This document shows positions 8,401 to 16,382 of a stretch of 19,216 bases of DNA, piece after piece. This stretch comes from Benthicola sp964195715 (GTDB lineage Bacteria; Gemmatimonadota; Gemmatimonadetes; Palauibacterales; Palauibacteraceae): contig CAXMRU010000322.1 in the NCBI GenBank assembly GCA_964195715.1, positions 1 to 19,216 of the forward strand, in the 5' to 3' direction. The translations under genes and the position numbers were made by a program. Within the stretch, counting starts at the first letter, position 1; each line of letters starts with the position of its first letter. The notes beneath the pieces were generated by a model. That model did no database searches. It was not told the DNA's origin and was given only the letters and a program-made list of their open reading frames with translations.

Positions 8401-9680
8401 GCGTCCGGATAGAACCTCAGGCATCCTTCGGCATGCGCCGTGATCTCGTTCACGGTGAAGTCAGCGCCTATCAACTCGGACACCAGTCTGCGGCCGGATC
8501 CCGTCACCCCTACGGCGCGGGGCCGGAGTGTCCCCCGGGCGGACTCGAGCCGCCGGACCAGCGAAGCCACGGCCCGCAGGGGATCGCCCCGCGTCGGCCC
8601 GGAGATGGCTTCGAGCACTTCGCCGCCGTGGCCGAGCAGCACGGCGTTCGTGCTCGTCGAGCCGATGTCCACGCCGAGGAGGAGGCTCACTTCCCGAGGC
8701 CCCCTGGCGACTACCGGGGGCACCTTCCCGATTCCCTCCCCCGGCGCGACGGGCGGCAGGGCTGGCAGTCGATCGCCGGCTCCGGCGTCGGGCCGAGGGG
8801 CCGCGAGGAGCAGCCTGGCCCGCGCGGGAGGAACGGCTGCTTCGTCAAGCCGGGTGCGTGCCGCGAGCACCGCGCCGACGGCAGCGGCCAGGTCGTGATC
8901 CGGCGGAACCTTCAGCTCGTCCGGGGAAAGTCCCAGTGTCTCCCGCAGTGCCCGTTGGACGGCCGGGTTGGCGGCCACGCCTCCGACGAGGGCGAGCGGG
9001 CGGGTGAACGGAGTCGCACCGATGAGCTCGGCGCACGCGCCCTGGGCGACCGCCTGGCACAGGGCCCATGCGATGTCGTCCAGTGGCACGCCGTTCTGGT
9101 GCTTGTGTACCGCGTCCGTCTTCGCGAACACGGCACAGCGTCCGGCGATCCGGACGTCTGCCTCTGAAGCGGCGGCACGGCGTCCGAGGTCCTCGATCGT
9201 GAGGCCGAATCGATGCGCCTCCTGCTCCAGGAAGGCCCCGGTGCCGGCCGAACAGGCGGCGTTCACCTCGAAATCGAGCAACGCCGGAAGGCCGTCGGCG
9301 TCCGGCGGTCCGAACCTGAGGAACCGGGCGCTTTCTCCCCCGAGCTCGAGCACCGCACCCGCTCCCGGTGCCAGGTGGGCTGCGCCCCGGTGCAACGCTA
9401 CGATCGCGGCGACTTCCGGGACGCCGAACATGCCGGCGACGCCGGCGGCCCGGGCTCCCGTGACCGCGACGATCGAGGTCCGGCCGGGAGCCGAGTTCTC
9501 CAGGTCCTTGAGCGCGGCGTTCACAGTGGCTTGCAGGCGCCCGCGGATCGGTCGGCGAACAGCGGCCACCACTCCCCCCTCGGCGTCGAGGGCCGCCACC
9601 TTCACGCTCGCGGAGCCCAGGTCGATGGCGGCCTCGATCTCCGGGCGTCTGTGGCGCGGCACGCCGCGCGTCGTGATCAC
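5436..9680 (-). CDS. Giant fused activase / 2-hydroxyacyl-CoA dehydratase-type protein (BadF-HgdC x2 plus DUF2229 and HgdB-like), PlsA/ether-lipid type layout
   Basis: This 1414-residue protein begins with two tandem ASKHA ATPase domains of the BadF/BcrA/HgdC activase family (about 17-275 and 334-588). The second has DIGSTST, DIGGQDSKY and NKVCSAGTGSF. Each domain has the two cysteines (C143/C182 and C457/C497) that in HgdC dimers hold a shared [4Fe-4S] cluster, so one chain may form it internally. A CPKCENRC motif with a further Cys follows (C614, C617, C621, C640). After it come a DUF2229-like region and HgdB/BcrC-like segments rich in Cys, such as GGECLPCS and FGCMVGG. Such proteins use ATP to push electrons to very low potential for difficult reductions or dehydrations. 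The same layout occurs in the clostridial plasmalogen enzyme PlsA. The start is GTG 9680 (GTGA overlap with the carbamoyltransferase stop). An ester-to-ether lipid reductase is plausible but is inference; a dehydratase-type activator is the alternative. Confidence 0.87.
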   Translation of the reverse strand: MITTRGVPRHRRPEIEAAIDLGSASVKVAALDAEGGVVAAVRRPIRGRLQATVNAALKDLENSAPGRTSIVAVTGARAAGVAGMFGVPEVAAIVALHRGAAHLAPGAGAVLELGGESARFLRFGPPDADGLPALLDFEVNAACSAGTGAFLEQEAHRFGLTIEDLGRRAAASEADVRIAGRCAVFAKTDAVHKHQNGVPLDDIAWALCQAVAQGACAELIGATPFTRPLALVGGVAANPAVQRALRETLGLSPDELKVPPDHDLAAAVGAVLAARTRLDEAAVPPARARLLLAAPRPDAGAGDRLPALPPVAPGEGIGKVPPVVARGPREVSLLLGVDIGSTSTNAVLLGHGGEVLEAISGPTRGDPLRAVASLVRRLESARGTLRPRAVGVTGSGRRLVSELIGADFTVNEITAHAEGCLRFYPDADTVFDIGGQDSKYIRLTSGTVTGFEMNKVCSAGTGSFLEEMAALLGLDIVGEFEDEALRSGAPHDLGERCTVFMASEVARRLQEGAARGDLAAGLAYSVVRNYLSRVVSRHPVGDRVVFQGGVAANAAVVSALRQLLGRPVMVHPWNHTAGAIGVALLAARHATGASRFRGCDSLDPSRLQLRSFVCPKCENRCTVHVTRAAGGPRFFAGGLCDRYEGRGRSAGHGSTPNLLDEREAALAPWLDAARPDDPDSIWIPRALLFHDRLPFWASFLDELGVPFAVSAPTDRDTLERGACVARRGTCLPLRTAYGHVSALTASGSRRVLIPSVAGLCEGTAEERLGHACPAVQAWPYTTRALLGRDVHILSPRLRLSQSNLANRDVRALGRSLGAGGRRTRAAFEAGLEAQRSFREAMLRRGDEVLAGRDGRSMVALMGRPYTVFDAQVRLRLSRVLADVGLTGVPMEMIRDEPASSEDLHGMYWYYGKRMLQVARAIRRMGELPVIALSSFGCGPDAFILHMLRRELGPTPTLELEVDEHSEFNGIHTRVDAFRWALGSPRPAPERSPAPPGAATRRQLAGRRLLLPLMSDHAVAIAAAFRSCGVDARPMPLPDRTSIALGRDALDGGECLPCSFILGDMLRCLENGGAEPPPAFFMISGDGPCRLGQYPWLFRAVLDGRGHSEVPIFNASQDPRFYEHFGLMPAEFQRRAWCGTVAADLLFRKGRHVRSRAADREVAERAYREGLADLEAALEKGEEPRPALVGGFDRLEAVPTNGAQPAVTLAVLGENYIRCNAVANAGLAEALEGLGAEVWFPSLCEWVMYTNWTARLHCRYERQPRRLLRLLAIDAVQRRDIARISGAVRGRLPESGFPTARTLLRLAGPYVPPTFEGETVWGIGRTVDFCRRGVGGVIHVAPFGCMVGGIVESLGHRLADDLGGFPLLHLQYDGRPDEHPAGLLEGFVLRARAWQSRPRGTEIPRMGDGRPGVRA

Positions 9681-11554
9681 GCGGCCCCCTCCGGCCGGCC
9701 GCGATGTCGCACCCAATAGTCTCCGATCGCCAGGGCGTCGAGGCCGCAGGCGAGGAAGCATGCGACGGCGTCGCGCGGTGAGCACACGATCGGCTCTCCC
9801 GCCCGGTTGAAAGAGGTGTTCAGGAGAATCGGGAGTCCCGTCTTGCGCTCAAACTCGCGCAGGAGGCCGTGGTATCGAGGATTGCCGTCCGGCCACACGA
9901 CCTGCGCGCGGGCCGTCCCGTCCACGTGCACGACACCGGGAATGCGCGACTGTACGCCAGGTCGCACCCGGTAGGTGACCACCATGTACGGGGCCGCCGT
10001 GCCGTCGGGTATGTCGAAGAACCGGTCCGCCGACTCGGCCAGGACGCTGGGCGCGAACGGCCGGAACGGCTCGCGTCCCTTCACGATCTCGTTGAGCCGG
10101 TCGCGCAGGGCGATGGACGCGGGGCTGGCGAGGATGCTTCGTGCGCCGAGGGCCCGGGGGCCCATCTCCATGCGGCCCTGGAACCAGCCGACGATTCCGC
10201 CCGCGGCGAGCGTCTCTGCGGCCCGGGCCTCGATGTCCCGTGACCGAACCCACTCGAGAGAGTCCGTATGTGACGACAGGGCTCCGGCAATCTCTGCATC
10301 GGTTCCGTTCGGGCCCCAGAATGTGTGCCCAATTCCGGTCTCGGCGCCGTCCCGGTCGGCCGGCACGACCCCCTCGTCCTGGCCCGCCGTCCGCTGCGCC
10401 CACAGAGCGGCGCCCAGCGCCGCGCCGTCGTCGCCCGCGGCGGGTTGCACGAACAGCCGGCGCACCAGGCCCGAGGCGAGGATTGCGCCGTTCATGCGCG
10501 CATTCAGGCCGACCCCGCCGGACACACACAGCCGGTCGATCGAAACCTCCGAGCCGGCGTGCGCGAGACCGTGCAGCACGGTCCGCTCCAGCGCCTCCTG
10601 GAGGCCGGCCGCGATGTCCGCCCCTTCCCTGCACAAACCTCCCGGCACCGGGACGGGGCCCAGACGCTTCGTCAGCCATCCGTACAGATCCGGCCGCCAG
10701 GCCGCCGCCGTGGAGTGGCTGCCACCCGGGCCCGGAGCGGCGAGAGCCAGGAACGTGTCCCGGTGACGCGCCGGGTCCCCGTAAGCGGCGAGACCCATCG
10801 TCTTGTATTCGTCTCCGAAGGCGCGAAAACCCAGGTATGCGGTGACGAGCTGATACAGCGCTCCGAGAGACGTCGGCAGGCCGATCGACGAGCGCACCGA
10901 CAGGCCTCCCTCATCCGCCAGCCACCACCGGGCGCTCTCCTCCTCCCCGTACCCGTCCAGCGTGAGGCACACGGCCTCGGCGAAGCCCGAGCTGTAGAAG
11001 GCGCCCGCGGCGTGCGACAGGTGGTGCGGTACCGGGACGAACCGGTCCGCGGGGATCTGGCGCCCGGCGATCACCTCGAGCTGCCCGCGCACGACCTCCG
11101 GCGACACTCGTCTCGAGAAGGCGCGCGAGTGCTCCCGCTCCAGGACGCCCCGCTCTGCGTGCGGCAGGTTCGCACCCGTGGCCTCGAGCCGCCTCGCCAC
11201 CGACTCCGGCGTGAAGCGGCAGTAGTGGGCCACCAGGTCCACGTCGCTCCAAGAGATGCCCGCCTCGCCCAAACAGTACCGAATGGCACGCCGGGGCAGC
11301 GTGGTGCGACCGGCGAGGTTGAATCCGTGCTTGTGCCGGGTGAACCTCTCCTCCGCAGCGCACGCCACCAGGCGGCCGTCCACCAGGAGAGCGGCGGCCG
11401 CGTCGTGCCCGATCAGGCCGAGCGGGAAGTACTGGAGGGGCACGCTGCCATCCCGGAAGACAAAGGGCGCGTCGGGGCCCCGGTCAGCGGTGTACGGATG
11501 CGTCCCCGCGCCGCGGTCAAGGTCTTCGAACCCGCTGATGCCGAGGACGATCAC
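9677..11554 (-). CDS. Carbamoyltransferase, NodU/CmcH family
   Basis: This 625-residue protein has the full two-domain NodU/CmcH/TobZ pattern. The N-terminal half contains GHDAAAALLVDG (about 49-60), AAEERFTRHKH, the metal-binding HHLSH (177-181), LTLDGYGEEE, GDEYKTMGLAAYG and SGGVGLNARMNG. The C-terminal YrdC-like part has GRMEMGPRALGARSI, REPFRPFAPSVL and LLNTSFNRAGEPIV. The family makes carbamoyl-adenylate from carbamoyl phosphate and ATP and passes the carbamoyl group to a hydroxyl of a sugar or secondary metabolite. About 35 extra residues separate the opening VLGIS strand from GHDAA. The start is GTG at 11554. A purine-rich GGGGGGGAG run lies directly upstream, in the 11-nt gap to the methyltransferase stop, the only gap in the operon. 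Inferred target: a free hydroxyl on the lipid headgroup or carrier-bound unit. Confidence 0.93.
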   Translation of the reverse strand: MIVLGISGFEDLDRGAGTHPYTADRGPDAPFVFRDGSVPLQYFPLGLIGHDAAAALLVDGRLVACAAEERFTRHKHGFNLAGRTTLPRRAIRYCLGEAGISWSDVDLVAHYCRFTPESVARRLEATGANLPHAERGVLEREHSRAFSRRVSPEVVRGQLEVIAGRQIPADRFVPVPHHLSHAAGAFYSSGFAEAVCLTLDGYGEEESARWWLADEGGLSVRSSIGLPTSLGALYQLVTAYLGFRAFGDEYKTMGLAAYGDPARHRDTFLALAAPGPGGSHSTAAAWRPDLYGWLTKRLGPVPVPGGLCREGADIAAGLQEALERTVLHGLAHAGSEVSIDRLCVSGGVGLNARMNGAILASGLVRRLFVQPAAGDDGAALGAALWAQRTAGQDEGVVPADRDGAETGIGHTFWGPNGTDAEIAGALSSHTDSLEWVRSRDIEARAAETLAAGGIVGWFQGRMEMGPRALGARSILASPASIALRDRLNEIVKGREPFRPFAPSVLAESADRFFDIPDGTAAPYMVVTYRVRPGVQSRIPGVVHVDGTARAQVVWPDGNPRYHGLLREFERKTGLPILLNTSFNRAGEPIVCSPRDAVACFLACGLDALAIGDYWVRHRGRPEGAA

Positions 11555-11565
11555 GCTCCCCCCCC

Positions 11566-12507
11566 TCAGGGCCCGGGCCCGCCCCTGCGGGCAGTGACGA
11601 AGTAATAGGCCGGCTTGAGCAGGCACTCGATGGCACGCAGGCGCTCCAGCCGCGGCATGGCCTCCAGGCGTTCCTTCAGCACGGGCTCGGCCGTCCACCT
11701 GTCGGGCTCCTCGGGCACCCCCAGCCATTCGTCGAACGCGAGATCACGGGGCTCGAGGAGCGTGAAGATCGACTCGAGATCCACCGGGCGCTCGTAGGCC
11801 GGAAACATCTGGTCGGCCATCCACTCCGGATGACGCGCGAGCCAGCGGGCCGGGGAGTCGTGAGCCTCGACCGGCGTATAGACGCCCGATCCAGGCAGGT
11901 ACTCTTCTCCCAGGCCATCGACGAACGCCCTACCCACCACAGCCAGCTCCGAGTCTGAAGCGTCCGGCCCGGCCAGCAGACGGACGAACCGCTGATGCAG
12001 TGCGTGCGACCGGCGACCGTGAACCCCGTACAGCCAGAGGACCAGTCGCCCCCCGGTCTCGAGGACGCCGGCCAGCGTGCCGAGAGCCGCTTCCCTGTCC
12101 GGGACGTGGTGCAGCACGCCAAGCGCCAGGACCACCCGAAACGGACCATCCGCCGGAATGGTCGCCGCGACGTCGGCCACCTCGAACCGCACGTTGGCGA
12201 CCTCCGATCGCTCGGCATGCTCGCGGGCCAGCTCGATGGAAGCTCTCGAAACGTCGACCCCGAGGAAGTCGACGCCGGGGAGTCGACGCGCGATTGCCGT
12301 CGTCGTGTGCCCGGTGCCGCACCCGGCATCGAGCACCCGAGGCCGCTCGCCCGAAACCGCCGGCTCGGCGCACCACCCCGACAGGCGCCGCAGGAGGAGG
12401 AAGCCCTCGCGTCCCGCGTGGTCGCCGCCCGGGAACGGCCAGCGCTCGTAGTGCGCGGCCACGTCCCGCGCCAATTTCGATCGGTCGTCCGGCGTTTCGG
12501 TACTCAC
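11566..12507 (-). CDS. Class I SAM-dependent methyltransferase
   Basis: This 313-residue protein has a Rossmann methyltransferase core. Motif I is VLDAGCGTGHTT (58-69), followed by an acidic residue in FLGVDVSRAS. There is a VADVAATIP stretch and the post-motif LALGVLHHVPD near residue 130. The N-terminus contains YERWPFPG, a feature seen in a group of bacterial methyltransferases of mostly unknown substrate. The start is GTG at 12507, overlapping the preceding stop as GTGA. The C-terminal part (about 200-313) is mixed and not recognised as a known domain. Inferred role: O- or N-methylation of the cluster product. Methylation of carbon would more likely fall to the B12 radical SAM enzymes next door. 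No membrane segments or signal peptide are seen. Confidence 0.88.
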   Translation of the reverse strand: MSTETPDDRSKLARDVAAHYERWPFPGGDHAGREGFLLLRRLSGWCAEPAVSGERPRVLDAGCGTGHTTTAIARRLPGVDFLGVDVSRASIELAREHAERSEVANVRFEVADVAATIPADGPFRVVLALGVLHHVPDREAALGTLAGVLETGGRLVLWLYGVHGRRSHALHQRFVRLLAGPDASDSELAVVGRAFVDGLGEEYLPGSGVYTPVEAHDSPARWLARHPEWMADQMFPAYERPVDLESIFTLLEPRDLAFDEWLGVPEEPDRWTAEPVLKERLEAMPRLERLRAIECLLKPAYYFVTARRGGPGP

Positions 12508-14030
12508 ACGAAGAACCCTTCCCGGGTGGAGAATCGGTCCCTGACGAGGAGGTATCGGTGCAGGCGCTCGGCGACCGCGGGTTCCAGGTCGCTCTCCTCG
12601 AGCTCCGAGCTGATCAAGGCCACCAGCATCGACGCATCGATATCCCGCTGGTTGAAGAATTCCGGAAGCACGCGGAAGGCGAGCTCCACCCGTTTCGGAC
12701 TGAAGAAGAATTCTCGAATCGCCTTGAGCTTGATCTCCTTAAGTCGCTGTTGACTGAAGCTATAGGGGCCGTCACGCATCTCGACGTAGTCGTCCTCGAG
12801 ACCGAGACTGTAGGCCTGCATGTCGCACACTTCGTCCGCCATGCGGTAGAGTGGAGTGCCCGGGAAGTAGACGACCGAGAAGAACATGGCCAGCACCAGG
12901 TCCGTCTCGTTGGCGAAGGCCACCGTCTGGAGCGCTTCTTCCTCGGTCTCGGTAGGAAAGCCAAGCATGAAGTACCCCTTGGTCACGATCCCCTTCGCGG
13001 TGCTGCGGGTGATCGCCTCAGCAATCCGGTCGAGATTCATGTTCTTCTGGATAAGCTTCTGAATGCGCCGTGAGCCGCTCTCGATCGCGTAGGAGATGTA
13101 GCGCACGCCGGCCTCCCACATCGCGTCGATCATCTCGGCGTCCACCCGATCGCCCCGCAGTCCGTTGGGGAAGGAGAGGACGAGATCCAGGTCCTCTCGC
13201 ACCACGAGATCGAGGAACTTCATGGCGCGGTCGCGATCGAGGTTGAAGATGTCGTCGAGAATCTGGAACCGGGTGATGCCCCAGCCCTCGTGCAGGCGCT
13301 TGACCTCATCGAGGATTCGCTCGGCGGAGTGCGAGCGCATTCGCTTCCCGAACACCTGGTGGCAGTAGACGCAGAGGTACGGACAGCCGCGCGAGGTGAA
13401 CAGGTTGGCGTGCGGCACGTTGGTGCGGAACGAGAAGTCCACGTGGCCGCGGTTGATCTCCAGGAAATCGATCAGGGAATGATCCGGAATCGGCAGTGAG
13501 TCGAGATCCTGGATGTAAGGGCGGGGCGTGAGCGTGATGCCGCCGTTTCGGCGCATCGCGAGGCCGGCGATCCCGTCGAGCTCGGGGCGTCCGGGGCCGC
13601 CGTTCGCCAGGAGGCGCTCGACGAGCTCGACCGCCGTGTCCTCGCCCTCCCCCACCACCGCCGCGTCGAAGGCCTCGTTCTCCAGCACGTCCGCCGGATT
13701 ATCCGACGCGTGCGGACCGCCGGCCACGATGACGGGCACTCCGTATGTATCCCTGGCCAGGCTGGCGACCTCGTGCAGGGGCCCCCGGCCCATGGTGAGG
13801 GATCGCAAGCCCAGAAAGTCGGGCCGCCACTCCGAGAGCAGCGCCTCCACCCGGGCGATCCCCGTGGTCTTGTACTCGAAGGACTCGATGCGGAGCTCGA
13901 TGCGCTCGCCGAACGTCTCCTTGAGCACCGTGCCGACGTACAGCAGGCCCAGCGGATACTCGAGCATGTCCACCGATGTCTCGAGGGTCACGTGACTGAC
14001 GTCGAGGAGAAGGATGCGCAGGGGATCCAT
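12504..14030 (-). CDS. B12-binding domain radical SAM protein
   Basis: This 508-residue protein has an N-terminal cobalamin-binding Rossmann domain (about 5-145, with VIVAGGPHAS and VVGEGEDTAVE) and a radical SAM barrel whose motif CPYLCVYC gives C216, C220, C223. The barrel continues with FQILDDIFNLD, YISYAIESGS and the KGYFMLGFPTETEEE stretch typical of this superfamily. No DxHxxG B12-His motif was noticed, as in many family members. The start is the ATG at 14030, which shares one base with the preceding stop (TGATG). Known relatives methylate unreactive carbons (hopanoid HpnP, P-methylases), open or contract rings, or join carbon chains. The C-terminal about 100 residues have no obvious match. 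Inferred role: carbon methylation or C-C bond chemistry on an acyl chain or headgroup of the cluster product. Confidence 0.9.
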   Translation of the reverse strand: MDPLRILLLDVSHVTLETSVDMLEYPLGLLYVGTVLKETFGERIELRIESFEYKTTGIARVEALLSEWRPDFLGLRSLTMGRGPLHEVASLARDTYGVPVIVAGGPHASDNPADVLENEAFDAAVVGEGEDTAVELVERLLANGGPGRPELDGIAGLAMRRNGGITLTPRPYIQDLDSLPIPDHSLIDFLEINRGHVDFSFRTNVPHANLFTSRGCPYLCVYCHQVFGKRMRSHSAERILDEVKRLHEGWGITRFQILDDIFNLDRDRAMKFLDLVVREDLDLVLSFPNGLRGDRVDAEMIDAMWEAGVRYISYAIESGSRRIQKLIQKNMNLDRIAEAITRSTAKGIVTKGYFMLGFPTETEEEALQTVAFANETDLVLAMFFSVVYFPGTPLYRMADEVCDMQAYSLGLEDDYVEMRDGPYSFSQQRLKEIKLKAIREFFFSPKRVELAFRVLPEFFNQRDIDASMLVALISSELEESDLEPAVAERLHRYLLVRDRFSTREGFFV

Positions 14031-15073
14031 CAGTTGACCTCCTCGTGAACCGTGAGCCAGCGGGGCGATTCGGCGGACGGACGGGCCGGGCCGGCGTACA
14101 CGTGCATGCCGCCTGGTTCCTCGTGGACCGGCGACAGGCCGGACAGGCGGTACAGGGCCCTCATCTGGACGTTCCGCGTTCCGGGCTTGTAGCGGGCGAG
14201 GATTCGGGACGCCCCGTCAGTGGCGGCGCGCCCGCGCACCCAGGACAGGAAGAACCCCGAGATGCCGCGCGACAGGACCCGGCAGGAGAGCAGGAATACC
14301 ACGATCTCCCACTCGTCGCGGCGCGCGTGGCAGACCGCCACGCCGATCCGGCCGTAATCGACGAACCGGTCCTGCAGGTGCGCCACGAACACACGCCACT
14401 CCGGGTCGTCGATCCAGCCCCGGACCGCCGCCCCCGGCCATACCTCTCCCGTGGCGTTCAACTGGTGCGTGCGACCCAGGAGCTCCAGGATACGCGGAAG
14501 GTCGTCGCATTGTGCCGTTCGCAGCGTCAGCTCCATCCGGCACCATTCGAGGAACTCGCTCTGCGACATCCCGGCATCCAGGCCGGCGCGAGTGCGGGCA
14601 GCCATGCCCTGGTAGGTGGCGCGACGCGAGCGCGACTCGGCCGACGTGACGTCCGGCGAGAACTCCTTGAAGCCGGGTAACCCGGCGGCGCGGTCGGCCC
14701 GGTACGTACGCACCCCCGGGAGGAGCTTCGAGACCTGCTCGCGTTCGAACGGCTCGTCGTCGATGAGGGCCAGGGCGTCGAACGGAACGTCCAGGGCCCG
14801 GCTGAGCGTCCGCAGGCTCCGGACCTTGCTGTCCCAGCCGACCTGGGGCTCGACGAAGTAGCGGGCCAAACGCTTGCGGCACAGCAGCGGCAAGGCGAGA
14901 TCCGGGTCGTTGCGGCTGGCCACGGACTGCAGCACGCCGCGTCGGTCCAGCTCGGCGATCACACCCCGCACGCCCGGCCGCAGGCGACACGCGTCGGACT
15001 CGAGCAGCGTGCCCTGCCACACGGTGCCGTCCAGGTCCCACACCAGGCACTTCACGGGCTCAGGCAAGCTCAT
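14030..15073 (-). CDS. FkbH-like HAD-IIIC phosphatase with GNAT-like C-terminus
   Basis: This 347-residue protein starts with a HAD domain carrying the nucleophile motif VWDLDGTVWQG (D13, D15), the SVASRNDP motif (50-57) and LIDDEPFERE (103-112), all matching FkbH-type proteins. The second half (about 185-347), with ELLGRTHQLNATGE and a GNAT-like fold pattern, fits the usual FkbH fusion. Characterised FkbH-type enzymes take 1,3-bisphosphoglycerate, remove a phosphate and place a glyceryl unit on an acyl carrier protein, feeding methoxymalonyl or glyceryl pathways. A carrier protein gene sits two genes upstream, which supports that role here. The ATG at 15073 is chosen because GGGGAG lies 5 nt before it; a GTG at 15076 is the alternative. 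The start overlaps the B12 radical SAM gene by 14 nt. Confidence 0.88.
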   Translation of the reverse strand: MSLPEPVKCLVWDLDGTVWQGTLLESDACRLRPGVRGVIAELDRRGVLQSVASRNDPDLALPLLCRKRLARYFVEPQVGWDSKVRSLRTLSRALDVPFDALALIDDEPFEREQVSKLLPGVRTYRADRAAGLPGFKEFSPDVTSAESRSRRATYQGMAARTRAGLDAGMSQSEFLEWCRMELTLRTAQCDDLPRILELLGRTHQLNATGEVWPGAAVRGWIDDPEWRVFVAHLQDRFVDYGRIGVAVCHARRDEWEIVVFLLSCRVLSRGISGFFLSWVRGRAATDGASRILARYKPGTRNVQMRALYRLSGLSPVHEEPGGMHVYAGPARPSAESPRWLTVHEEVN

Positions 15074-16382
15074 CACCGCTCCCCTTCCCCCAGTTTCTCC
15101 GCTGTGCCCAGTTCAGCTTGAGCGCCAGGACGCCCATGGCCCAGCCCAGCCTGTGGCCTGTCCGGACCGCCCCCTTCACGATGTTGGCGAGCGAGTAGAA
15201 TTCCTGCTGGCACCACGCGGTGCCAGCCGCGAGCTCGGCAGCGCTCATGTGCTTCGGCTCGAAGCACACATTGGGGCTGATGTATCGCGCCCAGTCCGTC
15301 TCGGTGAGCCGGTTCTCGGCCCGGAGGCGGTGGTACACGGGGGTGCCTGGATACGGGACGAGCGCGCTGAAGTTCACGAGGTTTGCTCCGCCCTCGCGCA
15401 CTACCCGCATCGAGCGCTCGAACACGTCGGGGTGATCCCGGTCGAGCCCGAACACGAAGGCCGCGACCACCGCGATGCCGCGTTCCTGGATTGCCCGGAT
15501 CGCGGCGATGTAGCGATCCTCGACCGGTCCGTTCCGAGGTACCTTTCGCACGTCCGGGTGCTCGTTGACCGAGTCGAAGCCGATGAACAGGCCCACGCAC
15601 CCGCTTTCCGCCGCCAGGTCCAGCGCCTCCGGGTCCTCCGCGATGTGCCACGTGCACTCGGCGATCCACCGGCGACCGACGGGCACGAGGCCGCGGAACA
15701 GGTCGAGCGACCAGGCACGGCTGGCGTACAGGTTGTCATCCGCGAACAGCACGGCCTCTCCCGGGAGCCGCCTGATCTCGTCCACCACGCGGTCCACGCG
15801 GCGCAGGCGGGTCTTCCAGCCGACGTACGCGTACAGCGAGCAGAACTCACATCCGAAGGGACACCCCTTGCTGCCCTCCACCACCCACGGAATCTGGTAG
15901 TCCTCCGGTCGCAGCAGCTCGCGCCGCGGCTCGGGCGACCGGTCCAGGTCCGCCAGGCCGGCCGCCCGGTACTCCGGCCGCATCCGGCCGGCCCGAAAGT
16001 CCTCCAGCAGGCCAGGCCACGTGAGCTCCGCCTCTCCCAGCACGACGGCGTCGGCGTGCCGCGCGGCCTCGGCAGGGTTCAGGGAGACGTGGATCCCGCC
16101 CAGCACGACCGGCGCCCCACGGGCGCGGAAGTCGGCCGCCAGCTCGTAGGCGTAGGGCGCGGTGGGCGCCTGCACGGAGATCCCGACCAGGTCGGGCTCC
16201 CAGTCACACGGAATCGACTCGACCGACTCGTCGATCACGCGCACGTCCACGTCCGGGGGAGTGAGCGCCGCAACCGTCAGCAGCCCAAGGCCCGGGTAGC
16301 CGATACCCTGGCGCAGCTTGCGCCGCTCCTCGACGGCCAGCGTGCGGGCCGTGGTCACCGGATCGATCAGGAGGACGCGCAA
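15060..16382 (-). CDS. B12-binding domain radical SAM protein
   Basis: This 440-residue protein has an N-terminal cobalamin-binding-type domain (about 1-130, with LVGISVQAPTA, VVLGGIHVSLNP and AVVLGEAE). Its radical SAM domain motif is GCPFGCEFC (C174, C178, C181), followed by LFADDNLYAS, GLFIGFDSVNE and the FVFGLDRDHPDVFERS strand. The closing region, FYSLANIVKG and a hydrophobic stretch with GHRLGWAMGVLALKLNW, could touch the membrane. The start is the TTG at 16382, 16 nt inside the carrier protein gene; no in-frame ATG or GTG lies nearby, so a rare start codon is used. It differs enough from the other B12 radical SAM protein in the operon to suggest a separate step rather than a recent duplicate. 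The reaction is not predictable from sequence; methylation or C-C coupling are family possibilities. Confidence 0.88.
   Translation of the reverse strand: MRVLLIDPVTTARTLAVEERRKLRQGIGYPGLGLLTVAALTPPDVDVRVIDESVESIPCDWEPDLVGISVQAPTAPYAYELAADFRARGAPVVLGGIHVSLNPAEAARHADAVVLGEAELTWPGLLEDFRAGRMRPEYRAAGLADLDRSPEPRRELLRPEDYQIPWVVEGSKGCPFGCEFCSLYAYVGWKTRLRRVDRVVDEIRRLPGEAVLFADDNLYASRAWSLDLFRGLVPVGRRWIAECTWHIAEDPEALDLAAESGCVGLFIGFDSVNEHPDVRKVPRNGPVEDRYIAAIRAIQERGIAVVAAFVFGLDRDHPDVFERSMRVVREGGANLVNFSALVPYPGTPVYHRLRAENRLTETDWARYISPNVCFEPKHMSAAELAAGTAWCQQEFYSLANIVKGAVRTGHRLGWAMGVLALKLNWAQRRNWGKGSGDELA

Noticed and set aside
7914..9167. Plus-strand open frame of about 417 codons
   Set aside because: Antisense to the tandem activase domains; low-complexity composition and no start-site signal.
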